From positions 1 through 45,580 of the forward strand of contig JADRCO010000174.1 in NCBI GenBank assembly GCA_021464525.1: a stretch of DNA of 45,580 nt, written 5' to 3'. Made by a program: the position numbers and the translations under genes. Positions within the stretch are counted from its first letter, which is position 1, and each line of letters starts with the position of its first letter. The DNA comes from Rhizophagus sp. LPA8_4_AMF. Lineage: Eukaryota; Glomeromycota; Glomeromycetes; Glomerales; Glomeraceae. The notes beneath the pieces were generated by a model. It was not told the DNA's origin. It searched no databases and was given only the letters and a program-made list of their open reading frames with translations. Shown one piece after another: positions 35,146-45,303 of the stretch.

Positions 35146-36009
35146 TTACACGTCACTTTCTTTTCTCTCATTATCATTTTTTCTGTTAGATTTCCAATCA
35201 TCAATCATACGTTTAGGAATAAGAGCGTGTAAGGTAAAATATAATGTAGTCAGAAACATTACCCACATAAACATTAAATTTAAAAATCTAATCAAACAAA
35301 TATTATAATAACTTTTTGAAGGATTAGGATAAGGATAATCTTTTGGACAGGAAAAAGGAATTGGTTCCAATTCATCATTCGTAAGATACGCATATAAAAC
35401 TATTTTAAAAGTTATAAAAGTAGGCGTAAACGAATCTGATATATAACACTTTATAAGGATGAAATTAATGAAAACTTGCCTGGTATTAATATCCATAATA
35501 ATGATGAGATTCTTTGTTATTAGAAATAAAAATATTAAATATTGATAACGAAAAGTTCAAGAAATACATTAAATGTTTAATGACTAACCTATTTATCCAT
35601 TTTACTACTATTTGCCAATTATCCAAACAACTTTGAATGCACGCAAACAATACAGTTGAAACTAACGATGATTAAAATCGATTAGATTCATTTTTTTAAA
35701 AAAAATAACGCAACATATACATATATATTTTTGTACTTTACCAAGTGTAAAGGTAGCTAGAGCAAAATAAATATATTCAATTGTTTCGTTAATAGGAAGG
35801 TTATATTTATGAAACAAATTAATTTTCATGATTTCTGTTTAAAAAAAAAAATGTATATATAAGTTAGCGATAAAACATTATTTGTTATTAGATATCGGAT
35901 AATCTAAATTACCAAAAAGTGTACAAAGGATGATTGTAGGAACCTGGATTAAGTATAAACAACTCGTACAACATGCATAATAAAATGCTGGATTAAATAT
36001 GTAGTCCAT
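35146..36009 (-). CDS. Tandem four-TM protein, copy B (182 aa), with a GC-AG intron
   Basis: Exons are 36009-35913, 35834-35742, 35661-35589, 35511-35480 and 35399-35146 (97, 93, 73, 32 and 254 nt), in phase throughout. Same architecture as copies A and C: four hydrophobic segments, then ELEPIPFSCPKDYPY and a second Cys in YNICLIRFLNLM. The TM2 region has FACIQSC instead of four consecutive Cys. The second exon (93 nt) equals the sum of exons 2 and 3 of the other copies (64 + 29), so one intron is missing here. The intron after the 32-nt exon starts CCAG|GCAAGT: a GC donor, needed to keep both the frame and the 32-nt exon length shared with the other copies. The tail after TM4 is short and charged. 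Function unknown. Confidence 0.75.
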
Positions 36010-36315
36010 TTTTTTTGGTTTTTCAGAAATCCTTTCCTATAAAGCATTCGTTTTTTAGAATAACTTTTTGGAAGTTGAAACGTAAACGATTCGTAAAATG
36101 CCACACTATTATACGATACGTGTAATATAAGCCATGATCTTTTACTGCGGGTTTATCACATGAATTATAATAACCAAAAAAAACTTGAAAACTTGATAAA
36201 AGCGCTCATTAGAAAAAAAAAAAAATTGTTATTCGTCAAGATTTAATGACATTCTATAATATAATTCTATAATATAATTCTATAAAAAAAAAACACTACA
36301 ATTTTTTTTTACCAT
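36010..36315. other. Spacer between tandem copies B and C
   Basis: About 300 bp, AT-rich, with a short tandem repeat of TATAATTCTA units near 36254-36283 and poly-A runs. It should hold the promoter of copy B. Nothing coding was seen. Confidence 0.6.
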
Positions 36316-37299
36316 TCAATTATTATCATTATTTGACTCAAAATCGACATCATCATTGACATGGACATCACGAAATATTTCAGAAATTAAAGAATATATC
36401 CATGAAAATAGAACAGAAATTGAAGCTATCCACATCAAAATGAAATTTGATGTTCTTATTTGACATATAAAACGAAGTCGAGAGAATTTATAATCGTAAT
36501 TTGAAGGACAAAAAAACGGGATTTCACCTAAATCATGAACTGTTTTTTCTGAATAAATTACTATTTAATTATTACATTTTTGGGTGAAGGATAAAAAAAA
36601 ACGAGTTGTTAAATAAAAATATACATGTATATATATGTATATGTATATACGGTAAAAATATCTTTTTCAAGAAAAAATAGTAATTTCATAAATAAGTGAA
36701 TTCTTACTTGGAATAATTATCCACAAGATAGCTGTGATACTAAATAACAGAAATATTTATATATATATATATACACATATTGCAACCAATAAATTAGTAT
36801 AAATACCTTAGAAAGAAATTTATTAACGCTGCGTCTGGAATGCAGCAGCAACAGAAAAGAGTACTTGTTAACGAAACTATTTAAAAAGGAAAAATATATA
36901 TTAAGTAATTAAGTGACATGAATGCTATATCTGTCAAATTCCTTACCCAATTGAAAAATTATAAGGAAAAGATACCTAATATATAATTTTATAAATTTAA
37001 ATAAATTTTATTATTATTATCATCATTTTTTTTTTTATGAGAACATCACTTACAAGAATTCAATCGTGTAATCAAGTGGAAGTTTATATTTATTATATAA
37101 TATGATCTTTGTATATTCTATAGTTTAAAATGAGTTAAATAATTTAATAATAATTTTATAATATTTTTTAAAAATTAATATTTCCAATTTTACCGAGAAT
37201 TGGACAGGTAATGAATAATATGTACTGTATTAGACAAACAGGCGTCCAATTATTGATTATTGTACAATAAAATTTTTTTTTATCTTTTAAATCTTTCAT
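36316..37299 (-). CDS. Tandem four-TM protein, copy C (181 aa), unrecognised family
   Basis: Exons are 37299-37194, 37117-37054, 36975-36947, 36876-36807, 36739-36708 and 36560-36316 (106, 64, 29, 70, 32 and 245 nt), all in phase. Intron positions and phases match copy A exactly. TM2 again carries four cysteines (LFCCCCIP). The signature between TM3 and TM4 is DLGEIPFFCPSNYDY followed by RFICQIRTSNF. The N terminus is more basic (MKDLKDKKKFY) than in copies A and B and the tail is short and acidic. The copies are diverged in sequence, so the duplications are not recent. Function unknown; membrane location is the only safe inference. Confidence 0.75.
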
Positions 37300-37902
37300 A
37301 ATTTGTAAAGAATTCTAAGGTAATTAAAGAAAAGAAGAAAGAACTCGAGTAAAATTTAATTATTTCATTATGCTTATTATATATACATACACACATATTA
37401 ATTATGTTTGTTTCATTGATGATTCGCTTGAAGTTTTTTTTTTTGGGATGATGTGTATTGTGATTTGGCATCGTTTAGTTCTTTTTATTTTTTTTTTTCA
37501 ACTGAAGTTTCGCCACATATAAATAAATTTATATGACACGTGTTCTATTTATTATTTTATTTTAATTTTTATTTTTTTTTATAAGCCCGTCCGATGTCGA
37601 ATACTGCGGACTTTTTTTTTTTAAAAAAAAAATCCTTTCCTAATTTGTGTAATTAAATGTCGGACCAGCGTACACTATACTCTTTGAAATGGTCTATCAT
37701 TTCGTTGGGATTGATTAAGGATTTTTAATTATTTTTATGTATACAAGTAAATCATTTCGTTAGGCTGATTAAGGATTTTTAATTTATTTTTTTATATACA
37801 AGTAAATCTTTTTTTTTCGATCTATCGACGTAAAAAAAAAGAATCTATAGCTTTAATTAATAAACAATCTCCATAAGTTTCATTATTATAAACTAATAAA
37901 TG
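37300..37902. other. Spacer between copy C and the MFS transporter
   Basis: About 600 bp, AT-rich. It holds an 11T-10A palindrome (37612-37632) flanked by GTCCGA/TCGGAC inverted hexamers (near 37589 and 37661) and a 55-bp tandem duplication (37696-37805). No gene seen. Confidence 0.6.
37696..37805. repeat. 55-bp direct tandem duplication, two copies
   Basis: Both units start ATCATTTCGTT and end ATACAAGTAA, joined head to tail at 37750/37751, with GATTAAGGATTTTTAATT inside each. They differ by a few substitutions and short indels that cancel in length. It lies just past the 3' end of the MFS gene. Confidence 0.85.
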
Positions 37903-40051
37903 TTATGCCTGCCTTCCTCTAGTTTCTATTGGTAACATAAATACTAAGATTGCCAATATACCAAAAACAAAAGAAGTTAAATATAATGGTGCAGAAACAC
38001 TGAGAGAAATTAAAGTTCCGGTAATAACAGGAGAAATCATACCGGTACTATAAAGAATTAAAATGATATTAATATATATTCAAATACTTTTTTTCTGCAG
38101 AATCTGATATTTATACTTACATTCTAGCAAAAACAGAAGAGATTCCACAAGCTGTTCCCCTTATTTTAGTCTCAAAAACTTCAGGAGTATAACAATAAAT
38201 TACGGACCAATTAATAGATTTTAAACAACCAATAATCATTGAAAATAGAATTACACTATAATGATGATGAATATTCGCAAATAAAAATGTTGATAAAGAA
38301 ACTCCGGTTGCCGCTATAATCATTGTACCTTTTCTACCTAAAATCGTTTCAATTAAATATGATGCAATTATAGCACCGGGAGCTCCCCATATTGCATAAA
38401 TTATAAAACCCTTCAACCCTTTCTTAATAGCTTCGCTACCTTCACTAAGTTCTTTATCTTCTTCTTTACCTACAGTTTCAAGATATTTTGGAAGATAAAG
38501 ATTAAACATTACATTTCCAAATGATAATACTCCCCACATACTCCATACAATCATTGTTGTTGTTATCCATTCCTTCTTAAATAAATATTTCAAATCATTA
38601 AATAATGAACTAAATCTTTGTGTTGAAATAATACTAGATTTATTGAAATTTCTGTTTGATTCAAATGATATGCTTGAATGTTTAGGTGATGATAAATTAT
38701 CAAGATGAATTTCAATTTCATTTCCATTAATTCTTGCAATTTCTTGAAATACAAAAATTGCTTCTTGCTTTCGATTATGTGATAATAAAAATTTAGGTGA
38801 TTCTAAAAGTCTAAAGAAGAGAATTCTGATAACTAACATAATTAACGTCTAAAAAAAAAAAAAAGATAATTTGGTTAGATTAATCTATTAATATTATTAA
38901 TTAATAAATATATATAACCTACGCAAGTTCCAAGAATCATTATTACGTATCTCCAACCATTATTTTCTTTAGAAACATCACAACCTTCTTCCAAACAACT
39001 ATATGAAGGTAAAATTAAATATCCAACTAAAGCTGTGAATGCAGCTCCAAATTCAAAGAAAACTGATAAAAAAGTAAGAAGATATTGATTCTCTTTTGGT
39101 ACAAATTCCAAAAATATCGCTCCTAATCAGTTGGTAAATAAAATAGGATTTTAATAAATAATTTTTTTTTTTTTTTTTTACGTAAATCCTTTAATATAAC
39201 ATACCATCTACTGGTAAATTTCCTCCAACACCAAATCCCAACATGAAAAATAGAAAACATAATTGTTCAAAGCTTTGAGAAAGACCTGCAATATAACCAA
39301 AAAATACTGAAACTCCTAGTGTCCAACTGAACGCTTGTTTGCGTCCATATGTATCTGAAATCATTCCCCAAAACACGGCTCCAAACATCATTCCAAAATA
39401 TTGTGAACTTGAAAGTAATCCAATAATTGAATTTGGTACTTGAAAGTGAACTAAAAAGGTTGTGAGTAGATATTGAGGAAGCGTTAGACTTTATTAAAAT
39501 TAGAAATAATTAAATACCTTGAACTCGAGGTAATATTATTGCTACGCACTGAAAATTATTAAATATTTGAAGTTGAAAGTAAAACATTAAAGAAACAATA
39601 TATAAATAACGCACTAAATTCTAAATATTAATGTACCATCATCCACAACTAAAAAAAAAAAAATAAAATTTTAAAATCAGTAAATCTTACAAAGGTAATT
39701 TAACAATAAAGAATCATAAATAATTGAATCACATACAGCATCTGATAACCAACCAAATCCACAAAGTACCAATAATCGTTTTTGAAAATTTCCCATTCCG
39801 ATGCTTGAAATGATATTATCCAATTCTTCATATTGATCTTTTTCAATTTCAATATCTGCCAATAAATTAGAATCAATATCATCATTTTCTTCACGTACGA
39901 TAACATCCACATTATCATTATTATCATCCAAAAAAGAACTCCTTTTAGTAGTAATACTATCTGGACTTGATGGTACAAGAAAACGTTCTCGTTCCTCCTC
40001 AGAAATTTGTATATTTTCTTCGGATGAACAAAATTTTTTTTTAGAAATCAT
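37903..40051 (-). CDS. MFS transporter, SV2/SVOP-like, 7 exons
   Basis: Twelve-TM major facilitator. Exons are 40051-39737, 39648-39637, 39548-39518, 39450-39205, 39122-38923, 38848-38121 and 38047-37903 (558 aa, in phase). The first about 85 residues are an acidic, Ser-rich cytosolic tail. GFGWLSDA starts TM1; CVAIILPRV and the two following exons give TM2-TM4 with the MFS signature GMISDTYGRK (G-x3-D-x-x-G-R-K) between TM2 and TM3. GGNLPVDGAIFLEFVP in TM4-TM5 and RLLESPKF before the central loop are typical of the SV2/SVOP branch. A second-half signature ETILGRKG and a C-terminal ETRGR complete the fold. The substrate is unknown; organic anions, phosphate and sugars are all possible in this branch. 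The second exon is a 12-nt microexon (coding LWMM) in TM1, supported by phase and by the family's WLxDNxW start of TM1. Confidence 0.85.
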
Positions 40052-40385
40052 TTTCTAATTTAAAAAAAAATGAATAAATAAAATATGCCACATTTTTATA
40101 TTTATTTACAAAGAAATAAAATGCCAAAAAAGGATAATTTTTTTTTTATTATTTTTGACGAGATTTATGCATGTACAGTACAACGTCATTTATGATTGGT
40201 AGTTTGGTACCGTAAAATCGAGGCGCAGAAATTTAGGGACTAACCCAAAATTGGTTATTCTTATCTTTTTCCGAAATATCATACTATAAATATTTATTAT
40301 ATTATTTTATCATACTTTTAATTTACATCTTAGAATGAAAAAAAAAAAAAACTAAATATCTCTAATAAATATTTCACGCGTCATT
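40052..40385. other. Spacer between MFS gene and MULE-like gene
   Basis: About 330 bp, AT-rich, holding the MFS promoter and the 3' end of the MULE-like gene. No terminal inverted repeat matching the far side of that gene was recognised. Confidence 0.55.
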
Positions 40386-43300
40386 TTATATATCAAGTCT
40401 ACTATTTGTAATAGAATCAAGTTTTTGTCTCATTTGCCACAAAGTCATCATTAATTCTTTTGATTTATCGCAATTTACCAACGTATTCAATCGTGTATTT
40501 AACTCTTTGTCAAGAATTTTCAACTCATCGGATACACTGTCAGGAATGTTTACTTGATTTTGAGTAAGTTTATCAAAGACCGTTACTAAATCATTCATGT
40601 TAGCTATCAACCTATTTGTAGCAAATGATAATTCATTATTCCAAGATTGAGTCACTTTATCTCTTATTGTTGAACCCATTAAAGAATTTGTAAAAGATGA
40701 AAGTTGCTGTGTTGAACTTGATTCGTTGATAACGATCGAATTTTGTTCCGAAGATCCTTCGGTTAATGTTGAACTTGAAATTGAATTTGTTCCCGCTCCA
40801 AATGACCATTTATCAAATCTCGTTTGCATATTTACATAAGGATCAAAAAAATCTACATTATCCTCAACTTCATTATCTGAATTACTCTCATCGTCCATAT
40901 CTTCCATAGAATAATCTTGCAAAGGAAATACTTTTCTATGTTTCTTAAATTTTTGGTCATGTAACTTTTTGAATGCTTCTTGACGTGAATTTAATTGAAT
41001 AAAAGGCATTTCCCAATGTTCCAAATTATCAAAAAAAGTAAGCTCTCTTGATTGTAGTCGCATCCAATTAACGATATTGATGGCTGCTCGTATATGAGAG
41101 CAAATACCTCCATGAAGTAGGAAATTAAAACAATGACAACTTATGAATGGAGTAAGACAAACCATATAATAGTCCATATTTTCATTATCTGGTACATATT
41201 CAGGATTTTTTACATTACATTGAACTCTAACAAAAAGATAATGTCCATTAAATTCTATAAATTTAATTTTTAACAAATTTGCTTCCTCCTTTTTTCGTGG
41301 ATCAAAATCTTCAAATGCAATGGTGTTAATATGATTATCTAATAAAGCTCTTGTAGTACCTTCTGCAAATTCTTCATCTTCGGCTAATTCTTCTAATAGT
41401 GATTTTTTATTTTTCAATATATCATGTACATTATTCCAAAGGTCACGTTGAATATTACAAATAGGTGTAATGCATTTTACTAACATGATAGCCAAAACAT
41501 CTAATCGTAAGATGTGACCTTTTCGCTGAAATCTTAGTATACGTTTTGGATTAAATTGTCTTCTGAAACCTTCCAAACATTCTGGGGTCCATGGGATAGA
41601 GTCAACATTAATTCCTAATATATTTGCCACATTTTTTCTTCCATAAAAAGTCCACATATGCATCAATTCATTTAACCAATCTTTTTGTAAATAATTAATG
41701 AATTCTAATTGTCCATCATATAACGCTAAAATTTTTACATTTAAATTCTTTCTAAGAATTTCATCATAATTATTCTATAATTTCAAAAATATTATTAATT
41801 TTTAATATATAAATAAAGAGATATAATTTTATTACCTTTATGATTTTTTCCATTGATTGAATTTTAGAACGAATTTCATTTTCACTCGTGTATTTTTGTA
41901 ATCTACGAAAAGGATAATTAATTACAGTCCAAAAAAAAATATATATACAATAACATATTACTTACTCGTCTATCATATCAATTAATTCTTTTTTGATTTT
42001 TTGACGATAACTCATAATTTCATTATCCCCATCGGTTCCTAACAATTGATTTATTTTATTTATCCAGCATTGATATACTTGAAAAGGAGAAAACACGAGA
42101 CATATAGAAGGCCAGACTTCAGAACACGCAAGACGTTCCTTAAAACCAAAATCAATTATCGCAACCTGATAAAATAATTTAATATATATAATAATTTATC
42201 ATTTTATTTTATTATCAAATGATTAAGGTTCATTATATTTATTACCTTTGGGTTAAATAAATTGTCACCAGTTTCATGACTTAATTTATTTTTATACATT
42301 TCCAATAAATGTCTCAATATTCCATATTCATGATTAGAAGCTCCTATTAAATCAGTATTACCGGGTCTTAAAAATAAAAGATATCCAATTGGTACACCTC
42401 TTTTGTATTCATCTATAACCATTATAACATACATTTGTAATTTTTTGTTATCAGTTTGAAAAGTTCCATTTAATATTATATAATTTTGATGACCATATTT
42501 CCATGCTTGTAAACGTTGTTCTTCTGTTGCTAATATTAAAAATGTATAATCATAACGATGATCTCTTGGTTTATAATAAATAATTGCGTCTCTTAATTCT
42601 GCATCGGAAGAATTTGGACCAAATAATTCATGTAAATTATGATGAACGGATCGTTCGAAATTAAAATTCCATTGAGGATGAGGATGACTTTTGATCCAAC
42701 GCCTAGCATCTTTTATATCAAATGCAGTTATCAAGAAATGTTCATCTTTACATTTTAATTTATTTCTTAATACTAATCTTCCACCCAATTGATCCTTTAT
42801 AAATTGTAAATTAAGTGATAAAATATCATTAGTTGAAGCACCAGTTCTAACTAATAATTCGGTCATATCTCTAACATTAATATTAATTGATAATATAGGA
42901 TAATTCTTCTTTGGTAAAGCACGATGACATGCTTCTGAATGATTTAAATAACCATGAGCTCTTCTAAAAATTTTTTTATCAACATCAATTTCTAATCTTA
43001 AAAAAGCCAAACAACCATTAAATTCATATAATTGTCTAATAGGTCTTTGTTTTTGTATAGGAGTTTTACTAGCAGCTTGCATATCAGAACCACAACTACA
43101 TTGATAAAGGGTAGCACCATTTTTTTTATCACTCCAACGTATTTTCCACCTATTCGTAGGATCTTTATTTTCTCTATGTGCAGAATTTGTTGGGTCATCC
43201 AAATCAACAGGAAGTCCTTGATATATTAAAAAATTTCTTGCATTTTTTTGATCATCAATTGATTCACTCCAAATTTCTGTAATAAAAATTTCTTTACCAG

Positions 43301-43427
43301 GTAAATCGGATAAAGTGAATAAATAATGTAATTGATTCCGTTGTTTTTCGGTCAAGATCAATTTACTTATTTTAGGTTTTGCATTTAAACGAAATTTATC
43401 TTTATGATAATATTCATGAGCCATCAT
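40386..43427 (-). CDS. MULE-transposase-like protein with zinc-binding N terminus and SWIM finger, 4 exons
   Basis: Exons are 43427-42246, 42165-41966, 41902-41836 and 41774-40386 (945 aa, in phase). Residues about 85-190 hold a FAR1/WRKY-GCM1-like zinc motif: YQCSCG, then HGYLNHSEACH. Residues 318-350 (ILNGTFQTDN...VIDEYKRGVPIGYLLF) align with the MULE transposase core, where the usual D-x-T is here N320-G-T. The second core region, VAIIDFGFKERLACSEVWP, keeps Asp399, but the usual CxxH that follows reads QCWIN. A SWIM zinc finger is complete (C696-x-C698-x9-C708-x-H710). The C-terminal about 230 residues are Ser/Asn-rich with a coiled-coil-like end. The gene is a continuous spliced frame, but two expected catalytic positions are changed, so it may be a domesticated, FAR1/FHY3-like DNA-binding protein or an inactive transposon copy. 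No flanking terminal inverted repeats were seen. Confidence 0.75.
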
Positions 43428-43485
43428 GTTAAATTGTTAAAACTTCAAATATATATATATATATCTAAAAAACATATATACAATA

Positions 43486-43490
43486 TAATA

Positions 43491-43541
<51 letters not shown>

Positions 43542-43556
43542 TAATAATAATAATAA
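43486..43556. repeat. (TAA)n microsatellite
   Basis: About 20 TAA units with two interruptions, directly upstream of the MULE-like gene start. Simple sequence, likely length-variable between strains. Confidence 0.9.
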
Positions 43557-43683
43557 TTTTTTTTTTTTTCTAACAAAATATTATATTAATGTTTTATATA
43601 CGAAATAAAAAAAAAAAAAAGGAATTTTTATTAAGTAGATCTTGATAAAACATTCCAATAAAATTCAATAAAATTCAGAGAAT

Positions 43684-43714
<31 letters not shown>

Positions 43715-44140
43715 TTTTGAAAAAAGAGGCACTTTTCAATTAGGACGATTTAAATGGTTTAATTTATGCCGAGTGATTTATTGTTTATGTCATTGGTTTA
43801 TAAAAAAGTTATGATTAACAAATAAAAAGTGTCACAGGATAGTCATTTTGCATTTACCAAAAAGAGAAAATTTCGGGGTAATGAAATAGGTAATAGGAAA
43901 TTGGATAAATTGCATGATATAAGACAAAATAAATTATTGGATAGTTAATCTTATAACACACCAATAAGTTGTTAATTTGGTTAGTTTATGTTTCTCTCAA
44001 AAAATTCTTTTCAATAAAATAAATAAAAGATTGGAAAGATTGGAAGGATTGGAAATCACTTTAACATCCTTGTCAAATGTTACTGCACAGGGTACATCCT
44101 ATATTTGGAAATCTATTTCTTAAGTTTGTATAAGATAAAC

Positions 44141-44160
44141 GCGTCATTGCGTAATGACGC
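44141..44160. repeat. 20-bp near-palindrome with inverted TGACG half-sites
   Basis: GCGTCATT and AATGACGC flank GCGT. The arms contain TGACG, the half-site bound by CREB/ATF-type bZIP proteins. It could be a regulatory site or a small hairpin; no adjacent gene start is close enough to choose. Confidence 0.5.
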
Positions 44161-45303
44161 AAAATTTTAAAGGGCAAGCGTTAAAATTCCTGGAAAGAAA
44201 TGATGGAAAGTCCGAGTTGCAATAAAAATAATACCATTTTTTTTGTGCATACCTTTCATTTTAATGTCTATGATGTAATTTTTTTTTGTCATATACTTAA
44301 TAATAATATAAAATTTATGCGTATAATCAATTTACTGCGGCCAATAGATTTATCATGCCGTACATTTAACCTTGAATAAAGGAGAGGAATGTTCCCGTAT
44401 CCAAATTTATTTCATTTTTTTTACTGCTCTTATTATTTCCATGTTTTTACGCATTTAAAGACTACGTCGTACTTTCCCGATTTTTAACATAAATATTTAA
44501 ATTATAGAAAAATCGTAGGTTGAAAGTTCTAAATGGCAGTATTAGTAAAAGTTTTATCACGTGAATTCTTACATTTTTTTATACATATACCCAAATTATT
44601 TTGGGCTGCAATAATTATAAGTAAAATCATCCCAAATTCAATTACGACATCCCAAATTATTTTGACACTTTACATAGTAAATTACGTATAATTACAGCAT
44701 CCTAAATTATAATTACGGGATCTTTTTATATAAAAAATAACGATTATTTTTATATTTGTATTTTTTGCTGACTGAATCATATATAATGTCACTGGATTAA
44801 CCTCAAGAAAGAAAGTAAAGAATCATTAGTAAGTAGTCTTGTAAATCTTTTTTGGGAATAAATATAATTAACGATCGATGATTTTAGATATTACCGAAAC
44901 ATTTATCCTAATGAATATAATCAAGCTTGTATTATTTTATAAGAATAAAAAGAAATTTGATTCCGTGAACATTATGGAGTTCATTATTTTATATGATTCC
45001 TGAAAATTTGAAATTTAATTTTATAAATCATATGTATGATGTCTTTCCGGGTTAAAAATATAATAATATATTTTTTTCTTTCAATTTTTCTTTACATTTT
45101 TAATCAAGTTTTTAATTGTAGGTAATGTTTATTATATTCCTTTTTAAATGCTATTTATGTATGTAATCTAATTTAGTTTAGTAAATGGAAGACAAATCTT
45201 GTTAAAACCGGTATGATTGTCAATATGAATAATATGAATGAAAAAAAAAATCCTAAAAAATATTTTTTTTTTTTTTTCTTTCTTATCTGTTATTAAAAAA
45301 AAA

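Larger units (their letters stand above)
43428..45303. other. Intergenic stretch with simple repeats
   Basis: About 1.9 kb. It contains a TAA microsatellite (43486-43556), T-runs at 43557-43570 and about 43692-43718, three tandem GATTGGAA-like 9-mers (44029-44055), a 20-bp near-palindrome (44141-44160), a CACGTG (44558-44563) and a patch of CCCAAATT repeats (about 44590-44710). No gene seen. Confidence 0.6.

Noticed and set aside
35146-35496. Unspliced 116-codon frame at the 3' end of tandem copy B
   Set aside because: Its first part is intron sequence after the GC donor and lies in a different frame from the preceding exon; comparison with copies A and C shows the true exon starts at 35399.
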